Notes: generated by a model not told the origin, from the sequence alone. Shown: positions 27,267 to 38,083, counted from the first letter of the stretch. The stretch is 64,000 bases of DNA from Bordetella genomosp. 1 (GCF_002261335.1 NZ_NEVL01000004.1:248001-312000), one strand, 5' to 3'. A program made the numbers and translations.

Positions 27267-28097
27267 TTAAATGACTCGATGGCGCAGCGCGGGCAGACTG
27301 GCCCGCACTTGTGCGATGCGTTCAGGCTCTATGGTACCGCCGATGACGCCCGGTTCCTGCGGCAGCACGTCGATGACGTCGCCCCACGGGTCGATCAGCA
27401 TGGAATGGCCCCAGGTGTGGCGCCCGTTGGGATGTTTTCCACCCTGGGCCGGCGCGAGCACGTAGCACTGGTTTTCGACGGCGCGGGCGCGCAGCAACAG
27501 CTCCCAATGCGCCTGGCCGGTGGTGTAGGTAAATGCCGCGGGCACCAGAATCAGGTTTACCGGACCCATCGCCCGATACAGTTCGGGAAAACGCAGGTCA
27601 TAACAAACCGATAATCCCACCTTGCCGCAAGGCGCGTCGAAGGTCTGCACCGCCTCGCCCGGGCGGATCGCGCGCGACTCATCGTACGACTCGGCGCCGC
27701 GCTGGAAATTGAAAAGGTGGATTTTGTCGTAGCGCGCCACCTGCGCGCCATCGGGGCCGTAAACAAAGCTGGTGTTGAAAACCCGCCCGGGTTCCGGGCT
27801 GGCCAGCGGCAGGGTGCCGCCCACCAGCCAGACCCCGTGCTGGCGCGCCGTCCGGGCCAGGAATTCCTGGATCGGGCCAGCGCCGTCGGGCTCTTTGATC
27901 GCAAGTTTGTCGGTATCTGCGCGACCCATAAAACAGAAATATTCGGGCAGAGCGATCAATTTGGCACCCGAAGCAGCCGCTGTTTGGATCAACTCGGCGG
28001 CCTGTTTCAGGTTCTCATCAAGATCGGGCGCGCTGACCATCTGAATGGCGGCAACCCGCATTGCGCTTGGTCCGGAAGGCGATTGACTGTCGGTCAT
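27267..28097 (-). CDS. Carbon-nitrogen hydrolase (Nit/omega-amidase-like)
   Basis: A 276-residue nitrilase-superfamily amidohydrolase. The Glu-Lys-Cys triad is visible: Glu52 (LPEYFCF), Lys125 (RYDKIHLF) and Cys165 (LSVCYDLRFPELYR). Such Nit proteins deamidate small amides, including alpha-ketoglutaramate or deaminated glutathione; which one cannot be told here. A second ATG at 28061 (MRVAAIQMVSAP) begins at the conserved core, so the first 12 residues are uncertain. It lies 16 bp upstream of tldD and is divergent from the H-NS gene. Confidence 0.9.
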   Translation of the reverse strand: MTDSQSPSGPSAMRVAAIQMVSAPDLDENLKQAAELIQTAAASGAKLIALPEYFCFMGRADTDKLAIKEPDGAGPIQEFLARTARQHGVWLVGGTLPLASPEPGRVFNTSFVYGPDGAQVARYDKIHLFNFQRGAESYDESRAIRPGEAVQTFDAPCGKVGLSVCYDLRFPELYRAMGPVNLILVPAAFTYTTGQAHWELLLRARAVENQCYVLAPAQGGKHPNGRHTWGHSMLIDPWGDVIDVLPQEPGVIGGTIEPERIAQVRASLPALRHRVI

Positions 28098-28220
28098 TTG
28101 CTACAAAGTCCTTCACAAAAATCCAGAGACTGCCCGGAATATTTTCGGTATTATTGAAATACAACTAAAGCATATGAAAGCAAGCCGGCGAATTTGAATC
28201 ACAAAACCAGGAAACAAACC

Positions 28221-28586
28221 ATGCCCCGTGAGACTTACGCAGCGCAGCAAGCCAAGATCGAAAAAGAAATCAACAAACTCCAGAAGCGCTCCGAGGCTCT
28301 TCAGACCCGCCGTCGCAAGCCGGTGATCGCATCGATCGTCAAGTCGATGCGTGAATACAATATCACTCCCGAGGAAATCGTTGCCGCCCTCGGGTCCGCC
28401 AAGGCCCCCCGCGCCGCCGCCGCGCCGCGTGGCAAGGCTGCCGGTGCCACCGCCAAGCGCGCCGTGGCGCCCAAGTACCGTCACCCCAAGACCGGCGAAA
28501 CCTGGAGCGGCCGTGGCAAGGCGCCGCGCTGGCTGGTTGCCGAAGAAAGCAGTGGCGCCTCGCGCGACAGCTTTCTGATTAAATGA
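28221..28586 (+). CDS. H-NS family nucleoid protein (BpH3-like)
   Basis: A 121-residue H-NS-type DNA-binding protein. The N-terminal oligomerisation part is helical and basic (ETYAAQQAKIEKEINKLQKR). A flexible Ala/Pro/Lys-rich linker follows. The C-terminal DNA-binding core is KYRHPKTGETWSGRGKAPRWL (residues about 86-106), which contains the TWSGRGxxPRW hook typical of the BpH3/HvrA group. The ATG at 28221 after AGGAAAC is preferred to an in-frame start at 28194, which adds nine unrelated residues. The gene is preceded by an AT-rich stretch, as is usual for autoregulated H-NS genes, and followed by a strong terminator. Confidence 0.93.
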   Translation: MPRETYAAQQAKIEKEINKLQKRSEALQTRRRKPVIASIVKSMREYNITPEEIVAALGSAKAPRAAAAPRGKAAGATAKRAVAPKYRHPKTGETWSGRGKAPRWLVAEESSGASRDSFLIK

Positions 28587-28614
28587 AGTCCAGCGGGCCT
28601 CGCGGCCTTCCGGC

Positions 28615-28645
28615 AAAAAGCGCGTCTTCGTGACGCGCTTTTTTT
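28615..28645 (+). terminator. Terminator of the H-NS gene
   Basis: AAGCGCGTC (28618-28626) pairs with GACGCGCTT (28632-28640), loop TTCGT, then T to 28645; five A precede the stem. Confidence 0.9.
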
Positions 28646-28826
28646 GTGCCGTACTCGGTAATATTTCAACGAATTACTGCACCGAAACACGGGACGGGAT
28701 TATTTCCGCAGCCCGATTTCCGAAAAACGGAACGCGGATCTCGCACTTCGGATTATTTCCAAAAGCTGTATTTCAAATACCTGACACACCTCGATCAGGC
28801 ATTTGTCAGAAAACCGCATGAAATGG

Positions 28827-28851
28827 GGGCCGATTCAAATCGGCCCTTTTT
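28827..28851 (+). terminator. Plus-strand terminator with no assigned gene
   Basis: GGGCCGAT (28827-28834) pairs with ATCGGCCC (28839-28846), then five T at 28847-28851. It follows about 180 bp of comparatively AT-rich sequence after the H-NS terminator and abuts the stop of the convergent lipoprotein gene. It is either a backup terminator or the end of a small RNA. Confidence 0.6.
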
Positions 28852-28853
28852 GC

Positions 28854-29498
28854 TCAGCGATCGAGCGGAAACGCCACCTGGCGCTCGGAGCCGTTGTTGC
28901 CCGGGAAGTTGTCGAAGATGGCGCGCACCAGGTAGGGCATGGTGCGGACCAGGTCGTCGCGCTCGGTATTGATATAGGCGCTCGACCGGTAAACCTCCGC
29001 GCCATTGCGGCTGTTGTCGAGGATGCGCAGGCTCAGGTGATTGCGGTAGGCCACCATCGGCACGTCGACCCACTCGGGGCCCCAGAAGCCGAATCCGGCG
29101 CCGCCCCAGCGCGGGCCGTAATATCCCCCGCCATAACCGCCGTAGAAATACGGATCGTAGGCACGCCGCACCATCACCTGGGTCTGCGCGACGCCATATT
29201 CGAAGGTGACGGTAAATCGGGCGGGCCCCTTGGCCTGCGCCTCGACCAGGCCGGTGGCGCCGACGCCGGCACGCACCATGTCCCGGTACGACTGATATTC
29301 GAGGTTATTGGCCTGGACCGGATCGACTTCGGCAAACCGGTAGGTCTGGCCGCTGGCATCGCCGGGCCATTGCTGGAACGACGTGACGCGCGCCGCCACC
29401 GTGGGCGTGGCGCAGCCGCTCAGGACGGCTGCCCCCGCGAGGGCGACCGACAGGCCGACCCAGCGGCAGATCCGGGCAACGGTGTACTTCTTGAACAT
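28854..29498 (-). CDS. DUF4136 lipoprotein
   Basis: A 214-residue predicted lipoprotein. The signal peptide MFKKYTVARICRWVGLSVALAGAAV ends in the lipobox LSGC. The mature protein starts ATPTVAARVTSFQQWPGD and contains a Gly/Tyr-rich loop (DPYFYGGYGGGYYGPRWGG) and NHLSLRILDNSRNGAEVYR, consistent with the DUF4136 family of envelope lipoproteins of unknown role. ATG 29498 is chosen because the in-frame extension to 29639 would place 47 residues before the signal. No partner genes are adjacent. Confidence 0.8.
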   Translation of the reverse strand: MFKKYTVARICRWVGLSVALAGAAVLSGCATPTVAARVTSFQQWPGDASGQTYRFAEVDPVQANNLEYQSYRDMVRAGVGATGLVEAQAKGPARFTVTFEYGVAQTQVMVRRAYDPYFYGGYGGGYYGPRWGGAGFGFWGPEWVDVPMVAYRNHLSLRILDNSRNGAEVYRSSAYINTERDDLVRTMPYLVRAIFDNFPGNNGSERQVAFPLDR

Positions 29499-29677
29499 AT
29501 CAGCCTTCCTTGGCCTGGGGCCGGGGTTACGCAACTGCGCCTTGCTCAGGCCGCGCACGTCGTCTCGATTGGACCGACGCCGCACGTAAAAGTTTAACTC
29601 TTGCAATAACGTGTCCGATAGAGGAGACACGGGGTGCATCTACAATAAGGTTTTGTCCTTCCAGCATCAGGGATCCC

Positions 29678-32383
29678 ATGCGCACCGACACGCCCGTCAC
29701 CATCTACCGCAAGGACTACGTTCCGTATCCCTACGCCATCGATGAGGTTGCGCTGAGCTTCGATCTCGCGCCCGAATCGACCGAAGTGCGCTGCGTGATG
29801 CAGCTGCGCCGCCGCGACGACGCGCCGGCCGATGCGGCGCTCGAGCTGGACGGCGAGGCCCTCGAACTGATCTCGGTGGCGGTGGACGGCGCGCCCTGGC
29901 CGGCCGACCGCTGGCAGGTGGACGAACGGCGCCTGGTGCTGCGCGGCCTGCCCGCCGCCGCCACGGTCGAGACCGTGAGCCGCTGCAATCCCAGCGCCAA
30001 CTCCACGCTGATGGGCCTGTATGTGTCGGGCGGCAATTTCTTCACGCAGTGCGAGGCCGAGGGCTTTCGCCGCATCACCTGGTTCGCCGACCGGCCCGAC
30101 GTGATGTCGCGCTACCGCGTCACCCTGCGCGCCAGCACCGACTACCCGCTGCTGCTCTCCAACGGCAACCTGATCGCCACCCGCACGCTGCCCGACGGCC
30201 GGCACGAGGCCGAGTGGGAAGACCCGTTCCCCAAACCCTGCTATCTGTTCGCGCTGGTCGCCGGCCGGCTCACGCACCGCGAAACCCGCGTGCAGACCGC
30301 CTCGGGCCGCGAGGTGCTGCTGCAGGTCTATAGCGACCCCGGCTCCGAGTCGCGCACCGAATGGGCGCTCGAGTCGCTCGAGCGGGCGCTGCGCTGGGAC
30401 GAATCGCGCTTCAACCTGGAGCTCGATCTGGACCGCTTCATGGTGGTCGCCGTGCGCGACTTCAACATGGGCGCCATGGAGAACAAGGGCCTCAACATTT
30501 TCAACGCGGCCTATGTGCTGGCCGATCCCGACACCGCCACCGATGCCAACTACGAAGGCATCGAATCGGTGGTGGGCCACGAATACTTCCACAACTGGAC
30601 CGGCAACCGCGTGACCTGCCGCGACTGGTTCCAGCTCAGCCTGAAGGAAGGGCTGACGGTGTTCCGCGACCAGGAGTTCAGCGCCGACATGATGGCGCGC
30701 GAGCTCGAGCCCGCCGCCGCGGCCAGCGCGCGCGCGGTCAAGCGCATCGACGACGTGGTGACGCTGCGCGCCGCGCAGTTCCCCGAAGACGCGGGCCCGA
30801 TGGCCCACCCCATCCGGCCCGACAGCTACCAGGAAATCGGCAACTTCTACACCGCCACGGTGTACGAGAAGGGCTCCGAAGTGATCCGCATGCAGCACAC
30901 GCTGCTGGGCGAGACCGGCTTCCAGGCCGGCATCGCCGAATACTTCCGTCGCCACGATGGCCAGGCCGTGACCTGCGACGACTTCGTCGACGCAATGGAC
31001 TCGGTCTACCGCCAGCAGCATCCCGGCCGCGACCTCGGCGTGTTCCGCCATTGGTACTCGCAGGCCGGCACGCCGCGCGTGGCGGTCCAGGTCGAGCATG
31101 ACGCCGCGGCCCGGCGCGTGACGGTCACGCTCACGCAGCGCTGCGCACCGGTGGGCGTGGAGAAGCGCGCCGGCGCCGGCTTCGTGAAAAAGCCCTTCCA
31201 CATTCCATTCGCGCTGGGCCTGCTCGGCCGCGACGGCCGTGCCCTGCCCCTGCAGACCGCCGACGGCACGCAGAACACCGCGCTGCTCGAGCTCACCACC
31301 GAGTCGCAGCAATGGACCTTCGACGGCATCGACGAGGCGCCCGTGCCCTCGCTGCTGCGAGGTTTCTCCGCGCCCGTGATCGTCGAGTACGACTGGAGCG
31401 ACGCCGAGCTGGCGCTGCTGTCGGCGCACGACAGCGATCCGTTCGCGCGCTGGGAAGCCGGCCAGGAGCTCGCCACGCGCCAGATCCTGGCGCTGGCCGA
31501 AGCGCACCGCGAAGGCGCGCCGCTGGCGGTCGACGAGGCCTTCATCGACGCCTGGCGCGCCCTGCTCACCGATCCGGCGCTCGACGCCGCCTATCGCGCC
31601 CGCGCGCTGTCGCTGCCGTCGGAAAAGACGCTGGCCGAGCGCATGGACGCCATGGACCCGCCGGCGCTGGCCGTGGCGCGCGACTTCCTGCGCGCCGAAC
31701 TGGGCCGCCGACTGGCCGAGCAATGGCGTGCCGCGTTCGAGGCCAACCAGACCCCGGGCGCCTACAGCCCCGCACCCGGCCCGGCCGGCCAGCGCGCGCT
31801 CAAGAACCTCGCGCTCAGCCACCTGATGGCGGGCGGGCTCGACGGCGCCCAGGCGCTCGCCCAGGCGCAGTACGAGCGCGCCGGCAACATGACGGACAGC
31901 CTGGCGGCGTTGTCGGCGCTGGTGAACTATGGCGACGACGAGGCGGCCGCGGGCGCCCTGGCCCATTTCTACCAGCGCTGGGACGGCGACGCCCTGGTGA
32001 TCGACAAGTGGTTCGCGCTGCAGGCGACCGCGCGCGGCACCGGCGTGGCCGAGATCCGCAAGCTGATGCAGCATCCGGCCTTCACGCTGCGCAACCCCAA
32101 CCGCGCCCGCGCGCTGGTGTTCCAGTTCTGCCTGAACAACGCGCGCGGCATGCATGCCACCGACGCCAGCGGCTACGGCTTCTGGGCCGACCAGGTGCTG
32201 GCCCTGGACGCGCTGAATCCCGAGATCGCCGCCCGCCTGGCGCGCGCGCTCGACAACTGGTCACGCTTCATCCCTGCCCTGCGCACCCCGATGCAGGCCG
32301 CGCTCGAGCGCGTCCGCAAGCATCCGGACCTGTCGCGCAACGTGCAGGAGATCGTATCGAAAGCATTGGAATTTGCCGCATAG
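29678..32383 (+). CDS. pepN: Aminopeptidase N
   Basis: PepN, 901 residues, an M1 zinc aminopeptidase that removes N-terminal residues from cytosolic peptides. The exopeptidase motif GAMEN is at residues 265-269. The zinc site HEYFH is at 301-305, with the third ligand Glu324 in LKEGLTVFRDQEF. The length and C-terminal helical domain (ending VQEIVSKALEFAA) match E. coli PepN. ATG 29678 begins MRTDTPVTIYRKDYVPYPY, the usual N-terminus; the longer upstream frame is noncoding. Its stop codon overlaps the ribosome binding site of fbp, so the two are coupled. Confidence 0.97.
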   Translation: MRTDTPVTIYRKDYVPYPYAIDEVALSFDLAPESTEVRCVMQLRRRDDAPADAALELDGEALELISVAVDGAPWPADRWQVDERRLVLRGLPAAATVETVSRCNPSANSTLMGLYVSGGNFFTQCEAEGFRRITWFADRPDVMSRYRVTLRASTDYPLLLSNGNLIATRTLPDGRHEAEWEDPFPKPCYLFALVAGRLTHRETRVQTASGREVLLQVYSDPGSESRTEWALESLERALRWDESRFNLELDLDRFMVVAVRDFNMGAMENKGLNIFNAAYVLADPDTATDANYEGIESVVGHEYFHNWTGNRVTCRDWFQLSLKEGLTVFRDQEFSADMMARELEPAAAASARAVKRIDDVVTLRAAQFPEDAGPMAHPIRPDSYQEIGNFYTATVYEKGSEVIRMQHTLLGETGFQAGIAEYFRRHDGQAVTCDDFVDAMDSVYRQQHPGRDLGVFRHWYSQAGTPRVAVQVEHDAAARRVTVTLTQRCAPVGVEKRAGAGFVKKPFHIPFALGLLGRDGRALPLQTADGTQNTALLELTTESQQWTFDGIDEAPVPSLLRGFSAPVIVEYDWSDAELALLSAHDSDPFARWEAGQELATRQILALAEAHREGAPLAVDEAFIDAWRALLTDPALDAAYRARALSLPSEKTLAERMDAMDPPALAVARDFLRAELGRRLAEQWRAAFEANQTPGAYSPAPGPAGQRALKNLALSHLMAGGLDGAQALAQAQYERAGNMTDSLAALSALVNYGDDEAAAGALAHFYQRWDGDALVIDKWFALQATARGTGVAEIRKLMQHPAFTLRNPNRARALVFQFCLNNARGMHATDASGYGFWADQVLALDALNPEIAARLARALDNWSRFIPALRTPMQAALERVRKHPDLSRNVQEIVSKALEFAA

Positions 32384-32392
32384 GAGGCTCAT

Positions 32393-33412
32393 TTGAAACG
32401 CAAAACCCTGACCCAATACCTGGTCGAGCAACAGCGCTCGGCCGAGGCGATCGCCCCCGAGGTGCGCCTGCTGATCGAAGTGGTGGCCCGCGCCTGCAAG
32501 GCCATCAGCCACGCCGTCAGCAAGGGCGCGCTGGGCGGTGTGCTCGGCAGCCTGGAAAGCGAGAACGTCCAGGGCGAAGTGCAGAAGAAGCTGGACGTCA
32601 TGTCCAACGAGATCCTGCTCGAAGCCAATGAATGGGGCGGCCACCTCGCCGCCATGGCCTCGGAAGAGATGGAGACCATCCACCCGATCCCGAACCGCTA
32701 TCCCAAGGGCGAATACCTGCTGCTGTTCGATCCCCTGGATGGCTCGTCGAACATCGACGTGAACGTGTCGATCGGCACCATCTTCTCGGTGTTGCGCGCG
32801 CCGCACCACGTCTCGGGCGCCGAGGTGAGCGAGCAGGACTTCCTGCAGCCCGGCAGCCAGCAGGTGGTGGCCGGCTACGCGGTGTACGGCCCGCAGACCA
32901 TGCTGGTCCTGACCGTGGGCCACGGCGTGGTGGGCTTCACGCTGGATCGCGAAATGGGCTCGTGGGTGCTCACGCACGAGCGCATGCAGATCCCGGCCGA
33001 CACCAAGGAATTCGCCATCAACATGTCGAACATGCGGCACTGGGCCCCGCCGGTCAAGCGCTACGTCGACGAGTGCCTGGCCGGCAAGACCGGCCCGCTG
33101 GCCAAGGACTACAACATGCGCTGGATCGCCTCGATGGTGGCCGACGTGCATCGCATCCTGACCCGTGGCGGCATCTTCATGTATCCGTGGGATGCGCGCG
33201 AGCCGGGCAAGGCCGGCAAGCTGCGCCTGATGTACGAGGCCAATCCCATGAGCTTCATCGTGGAGCAGGCCGGCGGCGCGTCGACCAACGGCAGCCAGCG
33301 CATTCTCGACATCCAGCCCGACCAGTTGCACCAGCGCGTGAGCGTGGTGCTGGGTTCGAAGAACGAAGTCGACCGCGTGACCCGCTATCACGCCGAGGCC
33401 GCGGCGCAGTAA
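32393..33412 (+). CDS. fbp: Fructose-1,6-bisphosphatase class 1
   Basis: Class I FBPase of 339 residues, which hydrolyses fructose 1,6-bisphosphate in gluconeogenesis. The metal-binding motif DPLDGSSN starts at Asp113, and the substrate region with [19 protein letters not shown] lies near the C-terminus. The start is a TTG at 32393, five bases after a perfect AGGAGG (32382-32387) that overlaps the pepN stop; no ATG or GTG is available at the family N-terminus. Coupling to pepN is likely. Confidence 0.96.
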   Translation: MKRKTLTQYLVEQQRSAEAIAPEVRLLIEVVARACKAISHAVSKGALGGVLGSLESENVQGEVQKKLDVMSNEILLEANEWGGHLAAMASEEMETIHPIPNRYPKGEYLLLFDPLDGSSNIDVNVSIGTIFSVLRAPHHVSGAEVSEQDFLQPGSQQVVAGYAVYGPQTMLVLTVGHGVVGFTLDREMGSWVLTHERMQIPADTKEFAINMSNMRHWAPPVKRYVDECLAGKTGPLAKDYNMRWIASMVADVHRILTRGGIFMYPWDAREPGKAGKLRLMYEANPMSFIVEQAGGASTNGSQRILDIQPDQLHQRVSVVLGSKNEVDRVTRYHAEAAAQ

Positions 33413-33425
33413 ATCGCCCGCCTCA

Positions 33426-33469
33426 AAAGAAAATGCCGCGCGAACCGAAATTCGCGCGGCATTTTCTTT
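33426..33469. terminator. Perfect 19-bp bidirectional terminator
   Basis: Arms 33426-33444 and 33451-33469 are perfectly complementary with loop CCGAAA. Each arm is bordered by A- or T-rich ends, serving fbp and the convergent lipoprotein gene. Confidence 0.9.
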
Positions 33470-33506
33470 GGCGGGCTCGCGGTCCGCCGGGGAGGCAGGG
33501 AACGGA

Positions 33507-33728
33507 TTACTTGATCTGTTCCATGGTCTTGACGTCGTCCTTGTTCATCTGGACCTTCTTGCCGTCCTTCTCATACTCGTAGAAGCCGGTCTTCTTGTTG
33601 TACTCGGGCTCGTCCGAGGTCATGACCTGGCTCCCGTCACGCTTTTCCACCACGGTGGGCGACGAGCAGCCGGCGAGGACGCCGACACTGGTCAGGACAA
33701 AGGCGAGCGTCATGGTCTTGAAGGTCAT
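33507..33728 (-). CDS. YgdI/YgdR-family small lipoprotein
   Basis: A 73-residue lipoprotein precursor. The signal peptide MTFKTMTLAFVLTSVGV ends with lipobox LAGC. The mature 50 residues (SSPTVVEKRDGSQVMTSDEP, then YEYEKDGKKVQMNKDDV) match the YgdI/YgdR SH3-like family. These are envelope proteins of unknown function. ATG 33728 is chosen because the reading frame upstream to 33812 lacks a signal. It stands alone between two terminators. Confidence 0.85.
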   Translation of the reverse strand: MTFKTMTLAFVLTSVGVLAGCSSPTVVEKRDGSQVMTSDEPEYNKKTGFYEYEKDGKKVQMNKDDVKTMEQIK

Positions 33729-33861
33729 GGGCTTTCTCCATATGTCTTGGGGTGATTTAACTCTACCCCCGCAAAAGCGCCCTGCCGGTGACGGGTTGTG
33801 GTCAAAGTGCATGGGTGTGTAAAGCCCGCGGGCCAGTCATTGCCGAAACGTAACAAGCATG

Positions 33862-33898
33862 AAAAAACCCCACCAGGCACGGGGCCGGATGGGGCTTT
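33862..33898 (-). terminator. Probable thrC terminator
   Basis: On the minus strand CCCCA (33894-33890) pairs with TGGGG (33872-33868) across a GC-rich inner loop, then six T at 33867-33862. The stem is short. Confidence 0.45.
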
Positions 33899-33935
33899 CA
33901 AGCAACAGCGGGCCTGGCGAGGCCCCGTGCCGGCC

Positions 33936-35344
33936 TCAGATCTTGGCGTGGGCCTCGATGAAACCGCGCACTTCGGCCAGCGAGCAGTCGAGCACCGTGA
34001 CGCGCTGGGGCAGCGTCTCGAGATCGGCCAGCGCCGCAGGCGGCGGCACCGGATGGCCCAGGGCGGCCTCGATGGTGTCGGAGAACTTGGCCGGCAGCGC
34101 CGTCTCGAGCACCAGCATGGGCACGCCGGGCTCCACGAATTCGCGCGCAACCTTCACGCCGTCTGCCGTGTGCGGGTCGATCAGCACGCCCGCCTCGTCG
34201 TAGACGCTGCGGATGGTGGCGAGGCGATCGTCGTGCGTGCTGACGCCGGCCACGAAGCCGTAGCGGCTCTCGAACTCGGGCTGCAGCGCGGACAGGTCGA
34301 AGCTGCCCTTCTCGGCCAGCTCGGCCCACAGCGCCTTGACGCGCGCGGGGTCGCGGCCCACCAGTTCGAACACGAAGCGTTCGAAGTTCGAGGCCCGCGA
34401 GATGTCCATCGACGGGCTCGAGGTGGCGTAGGTGTGCTGCGGCGTGCGCGGGCGGTAGATGCCCGTGCGGAAGAACTCTTCGAGCACGTTGTTTTCGTTG
34501 GTGGCCAGCACCAGGCGGCGCACCGGCAGGCCCATGCTGCGGGCGATGTGGCCCGACAGGATGTTGCCGAAGTTGCCCGAGGGCACCGCGAACGACACGG
34601 GCGTCGCGCCGATGGCGTCCGTGGCGCGCAGCCAGCCGTGGAAGTAGTACACGACCTGGGCCGCGATGCGGGCCCAGTTGATCGAGTTGACCGCGCCCAG
34701 GCGGTAGCGCGTCTTGAAATCCAGGTCGCCGGCCAGCGCCTTGACGATGTCCTGCGCCTCGTCGAACACGCCGTGCACGGCGATGTTGTGGATGTTCTCG
34801 TCTTGCAGCGAATACATCTGGGCACGCTGGAACGTGCTCATGCGGCCGTGCGGCGACAGCATGAACACGGCCACGCCCTTCTTGCCGCGCAGCGCGTACT
34901 CGGCCGCCGAGCCGGTGTCGCCCGAGGTGGCGCCGACGATGTTCAGCGTGGTGGCGCGCTCGGTGAGCACGTATTCGAAGACCTGGCCCAGGAACTGCAT
35001 GGCCATGTCCTTGAACGCCAGCGTCGGGCCTTCGGACAGGCCCAGCAGCTTGAGCTCGCCGGTCAGCGGACGCAGCGGCACGATGTCTTCGCTGGAAAAC
35101 ACCTGCTGGTTGTAGGCGTTGGCCGTGAGACGGCGCAGCACGTCGGCCGGGATGTCGGTCGCAAACAGCGACAGCACCTCGAAGGCGAGCTGGGCGTAGT
35201 TCAGGCCGCGCCACGATTCCAGCGTCGCGGCATCGACTTGGGGCAGCGTCTCGGGGATCGCCAGCCCGCCGTCGGGCGCCAGGCCCTCGAGCAGGATGTC
35301 GGAGAACGCTTGCGGGGCCATGCCGCCGCGGGTCGAAACGTACT

Positions 35345-35348
<4 letters not shown>
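33936..35348 (-). CDS. thrC: Threonine synthase
   Basis: ThrC, 470 residues, the longer class found in proteobacteria, converts O-phosphohomoserine to threonine with PLP. The N-terminus MKYVSTRGGMAPQAFSDILL is typical. The PLP lysine is Lys113 in GPTLAFKDMAMQFLG, and the phosphate/PLP loop is VGATSGDTGSAAEYALRGK. The start ATG overlaps the hom stop as ATGA (35348-35345), which implies translational coupling. The long in-frame extension upstream is a shadow of hom. Confidence 0.97.
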
Positions 35349-36649
<1,301 letters not shown>

Positions 36650-37108
36650 TTCAGCAATCCGTCCTTGCGGAACATTCTTCGTTGCCGCGCACCGCCCGAT
36701 GGGGTGCGCCGCTCGTTATCGTTGAGAGCGCGGCGCACGTCGCCGTCGCCCTGCTCGCCGAAGCCGCGCCCCCGGGGACGCGGCCATTTCGCATCCGACC
36801 GGATACGCCTGGAGACCGCCGAGGCGCCCATCGCCCTGTAGGGTTCGGGGGTCTGCGCCCATGGATGCAGGGTCGCCCTCGGGTCTCCACCTGACGGCCT
36901 GCCTCGTGCAGGCCGTCCAGGCCAGGTGCCCGCGCATCGCGCCGGCGCCGCCGCACCCATTTGCGGTGCAGCAAAACCTTGTAATCTAGCGCATGCGTGC
37001 CCGCCCGGCAAATGACGCGGCTCCGTCCCCCGGCGCACCCGTGTATCCCCTGCAACATGCCGTCATTGTGATGCGCTATCATCGGACACGTATAAGCCGG
37101 AGTAATGA
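36650..37108. other. 459-bp spacer upstream of hom and the Mth938-like gene
   Basis: A divergent intergenic region. One stem (GCGCACC 36687-36693 with GGTGCGC 36703-36709) lies near hom. Reading frames on both strands overlap and look like GC-rich noise. A TATCAT box at 37077-37082 could serve the plus-strand gene, but no good -35 accompanies it. No tRNA, riboswitch core or leader peptide was recognised. Confidence 0.4.
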
Positions 37109-37567
37109 TTGAAGCTGCATACCGATCCTGGATCCGCACTCAACACGGTCACCGCCTACGGCGAAGGCTACATTGAGGTCAACCAGGCAAGATTTTCCCA
37201 CGCGGTCGCCTTCGGCCCCGAAGGCGACGTCACCGAATGGCCGGTCCGCATCCCGGCCGACATCACCGCCGCCCTGCTCCAGCAGGCAGCCGGCCTGGCA
37301 GCCCCCACCCGCGATCCCCTGGCCTTTCTCGACGAGCCCGAGAGCGGCGCCCTCGTGCGCTCCGCCGACTCGCCGGAAGTGCTGATCGTGGGCACCGGGC
37401 TGCGCCAGCGCATGCTGCCGCCCGACGTGTTGCGCCCGCTGCTCATGGCAGGCGTGGGCGTCGAGGTGATGGACACCCAGGCGGCCGCCCGTACCTACAA
37501 CATCCTGATGGCGGAAGGCCGGCGCGTGGTCGTCGCCCTGCTGCCCACTGACGAGATCGCCCCATGA
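37109..37567 (+). CDS. Mth938-like domain protein (DUF498/NDUFAF3-like)
   Basis: A 152-residue protein of the Mth938/DUF498 fold, related to the mitochondrial complex I assembly factor NDUFAF3. Typical parts are YGEGYIEVNQARFSHAVAFG near residues 17-36, EVLIVGTGLRQRMLPPDV near residues 90-107 and GVGVEVMDTQAAARTYNILM near residues 114-133. The start is a TTG at 37109, seven bases after GGAG. Its stop overlaps the bcp start as ATGA, so the two are co-translated. The bacterial function is unknown; the pairing with a peroxiredoxin is suggestive only. Confidence 0.85.
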   Translation: MKLHTDPGSALNTVTAYGEGYIEVNQARFSHAVAFGPEGDVTEWPVRIPADITAALLQQAAGLAAPTRDPLAFLDEPESGALVRSADSPEVLIVGTGLRQRMLPPDVLRPLLMAGVGVEVMDTQAAARTYNILMAEGRRVVVALLPTDEIAP

Positions 37568-38028
37568 GCGCAACCATCGGAAAGCCCGCCCCCCAGTTCA
37601 CGGCCGAGAGCACCATCGGCCCGGTCAGCCTGGATCAATGCCAGGGCCGCGCCGTCGTGCTGTATTTCTACCCCAAGGACAACACCCCGGGGTGCACGAC
37701 CGAGAGCCAGGACTTCCGGGACATGCATGAAGAATTCCTCGCCGCCAGCACCGTGGTGCTGGGCATCTCGCGCGACACGCTGAAGTCGCACGAGAACTTC
37801 AAGGCGAAGTACGAGCTTCCCTTCCCCCTCATCTCCGACGCCGACGAAACCGTGTGCAATCTGTACGGCGTCATCAAGCAGAAGAATATGTATGGCAAAC
37901 AGGTGCGTGGCATCGAACGCAGCACGTTTCTGATCGATGCCTACGGCGTGCTGGTGCAGGAGTGGCGCGGGGTGAAGGTGCCCGGCCACGCCAAGGAAGT
38001 CCTGCAGGCCGCCAAGAGCATCGGCTAG
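37564..38028 (+). CDS. bcp: Thioredoxin-dependent peroxiredoxin (Bcp/PrxQ)
   Basis: A 154-residue peroxiredoxin that reduces H2O2 and organic peroxides. The peroxidatic Cys is Cys44 in YPKDNTPGCTTESQDF. The usual E. coli Bcp resolving Cys five residues later is absent (Gln49), so it may be a one-Cys enzyme or use the later Cys in ETVCNLYG. The C-terminal half has SDADETVCNLYGV and STFLIDAYGVL. The start overlaps the upstream stop by four bases. Confidence 0.93.
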   Translation: MSATIGKPAPQFTAESTIGPVSLDQCQGRAVVLYFYPKDNTPGCTTESQDFRDMHEEFLAASTVVLGISRDTLKSHENFKAKYELPFPLISDADETVCNLYGVIKQKNMYGKQVRGIERSTFLIDAYGVLVQEWRGVKVPGHAKEVLQAAKSIG

Positions 38029-38083
38029 CCCCGTACATCGCTTACGTCAGGCATCCGCCGGCTTACACAGGAGATTGACCTTT

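Noticed and set aside
29594-32155. 853-codon minus-strand frame antisense to pepN
   Set aside because: No recognisable motif, and pepN has intact GAMEN and HExxH sites on the other strand.
36650-36850. Threonine/isoleucine attenuator before hom
   Set aside because: No short frame rich in Thr or Ile codons and no terminator with a T-tract on the minus strand.
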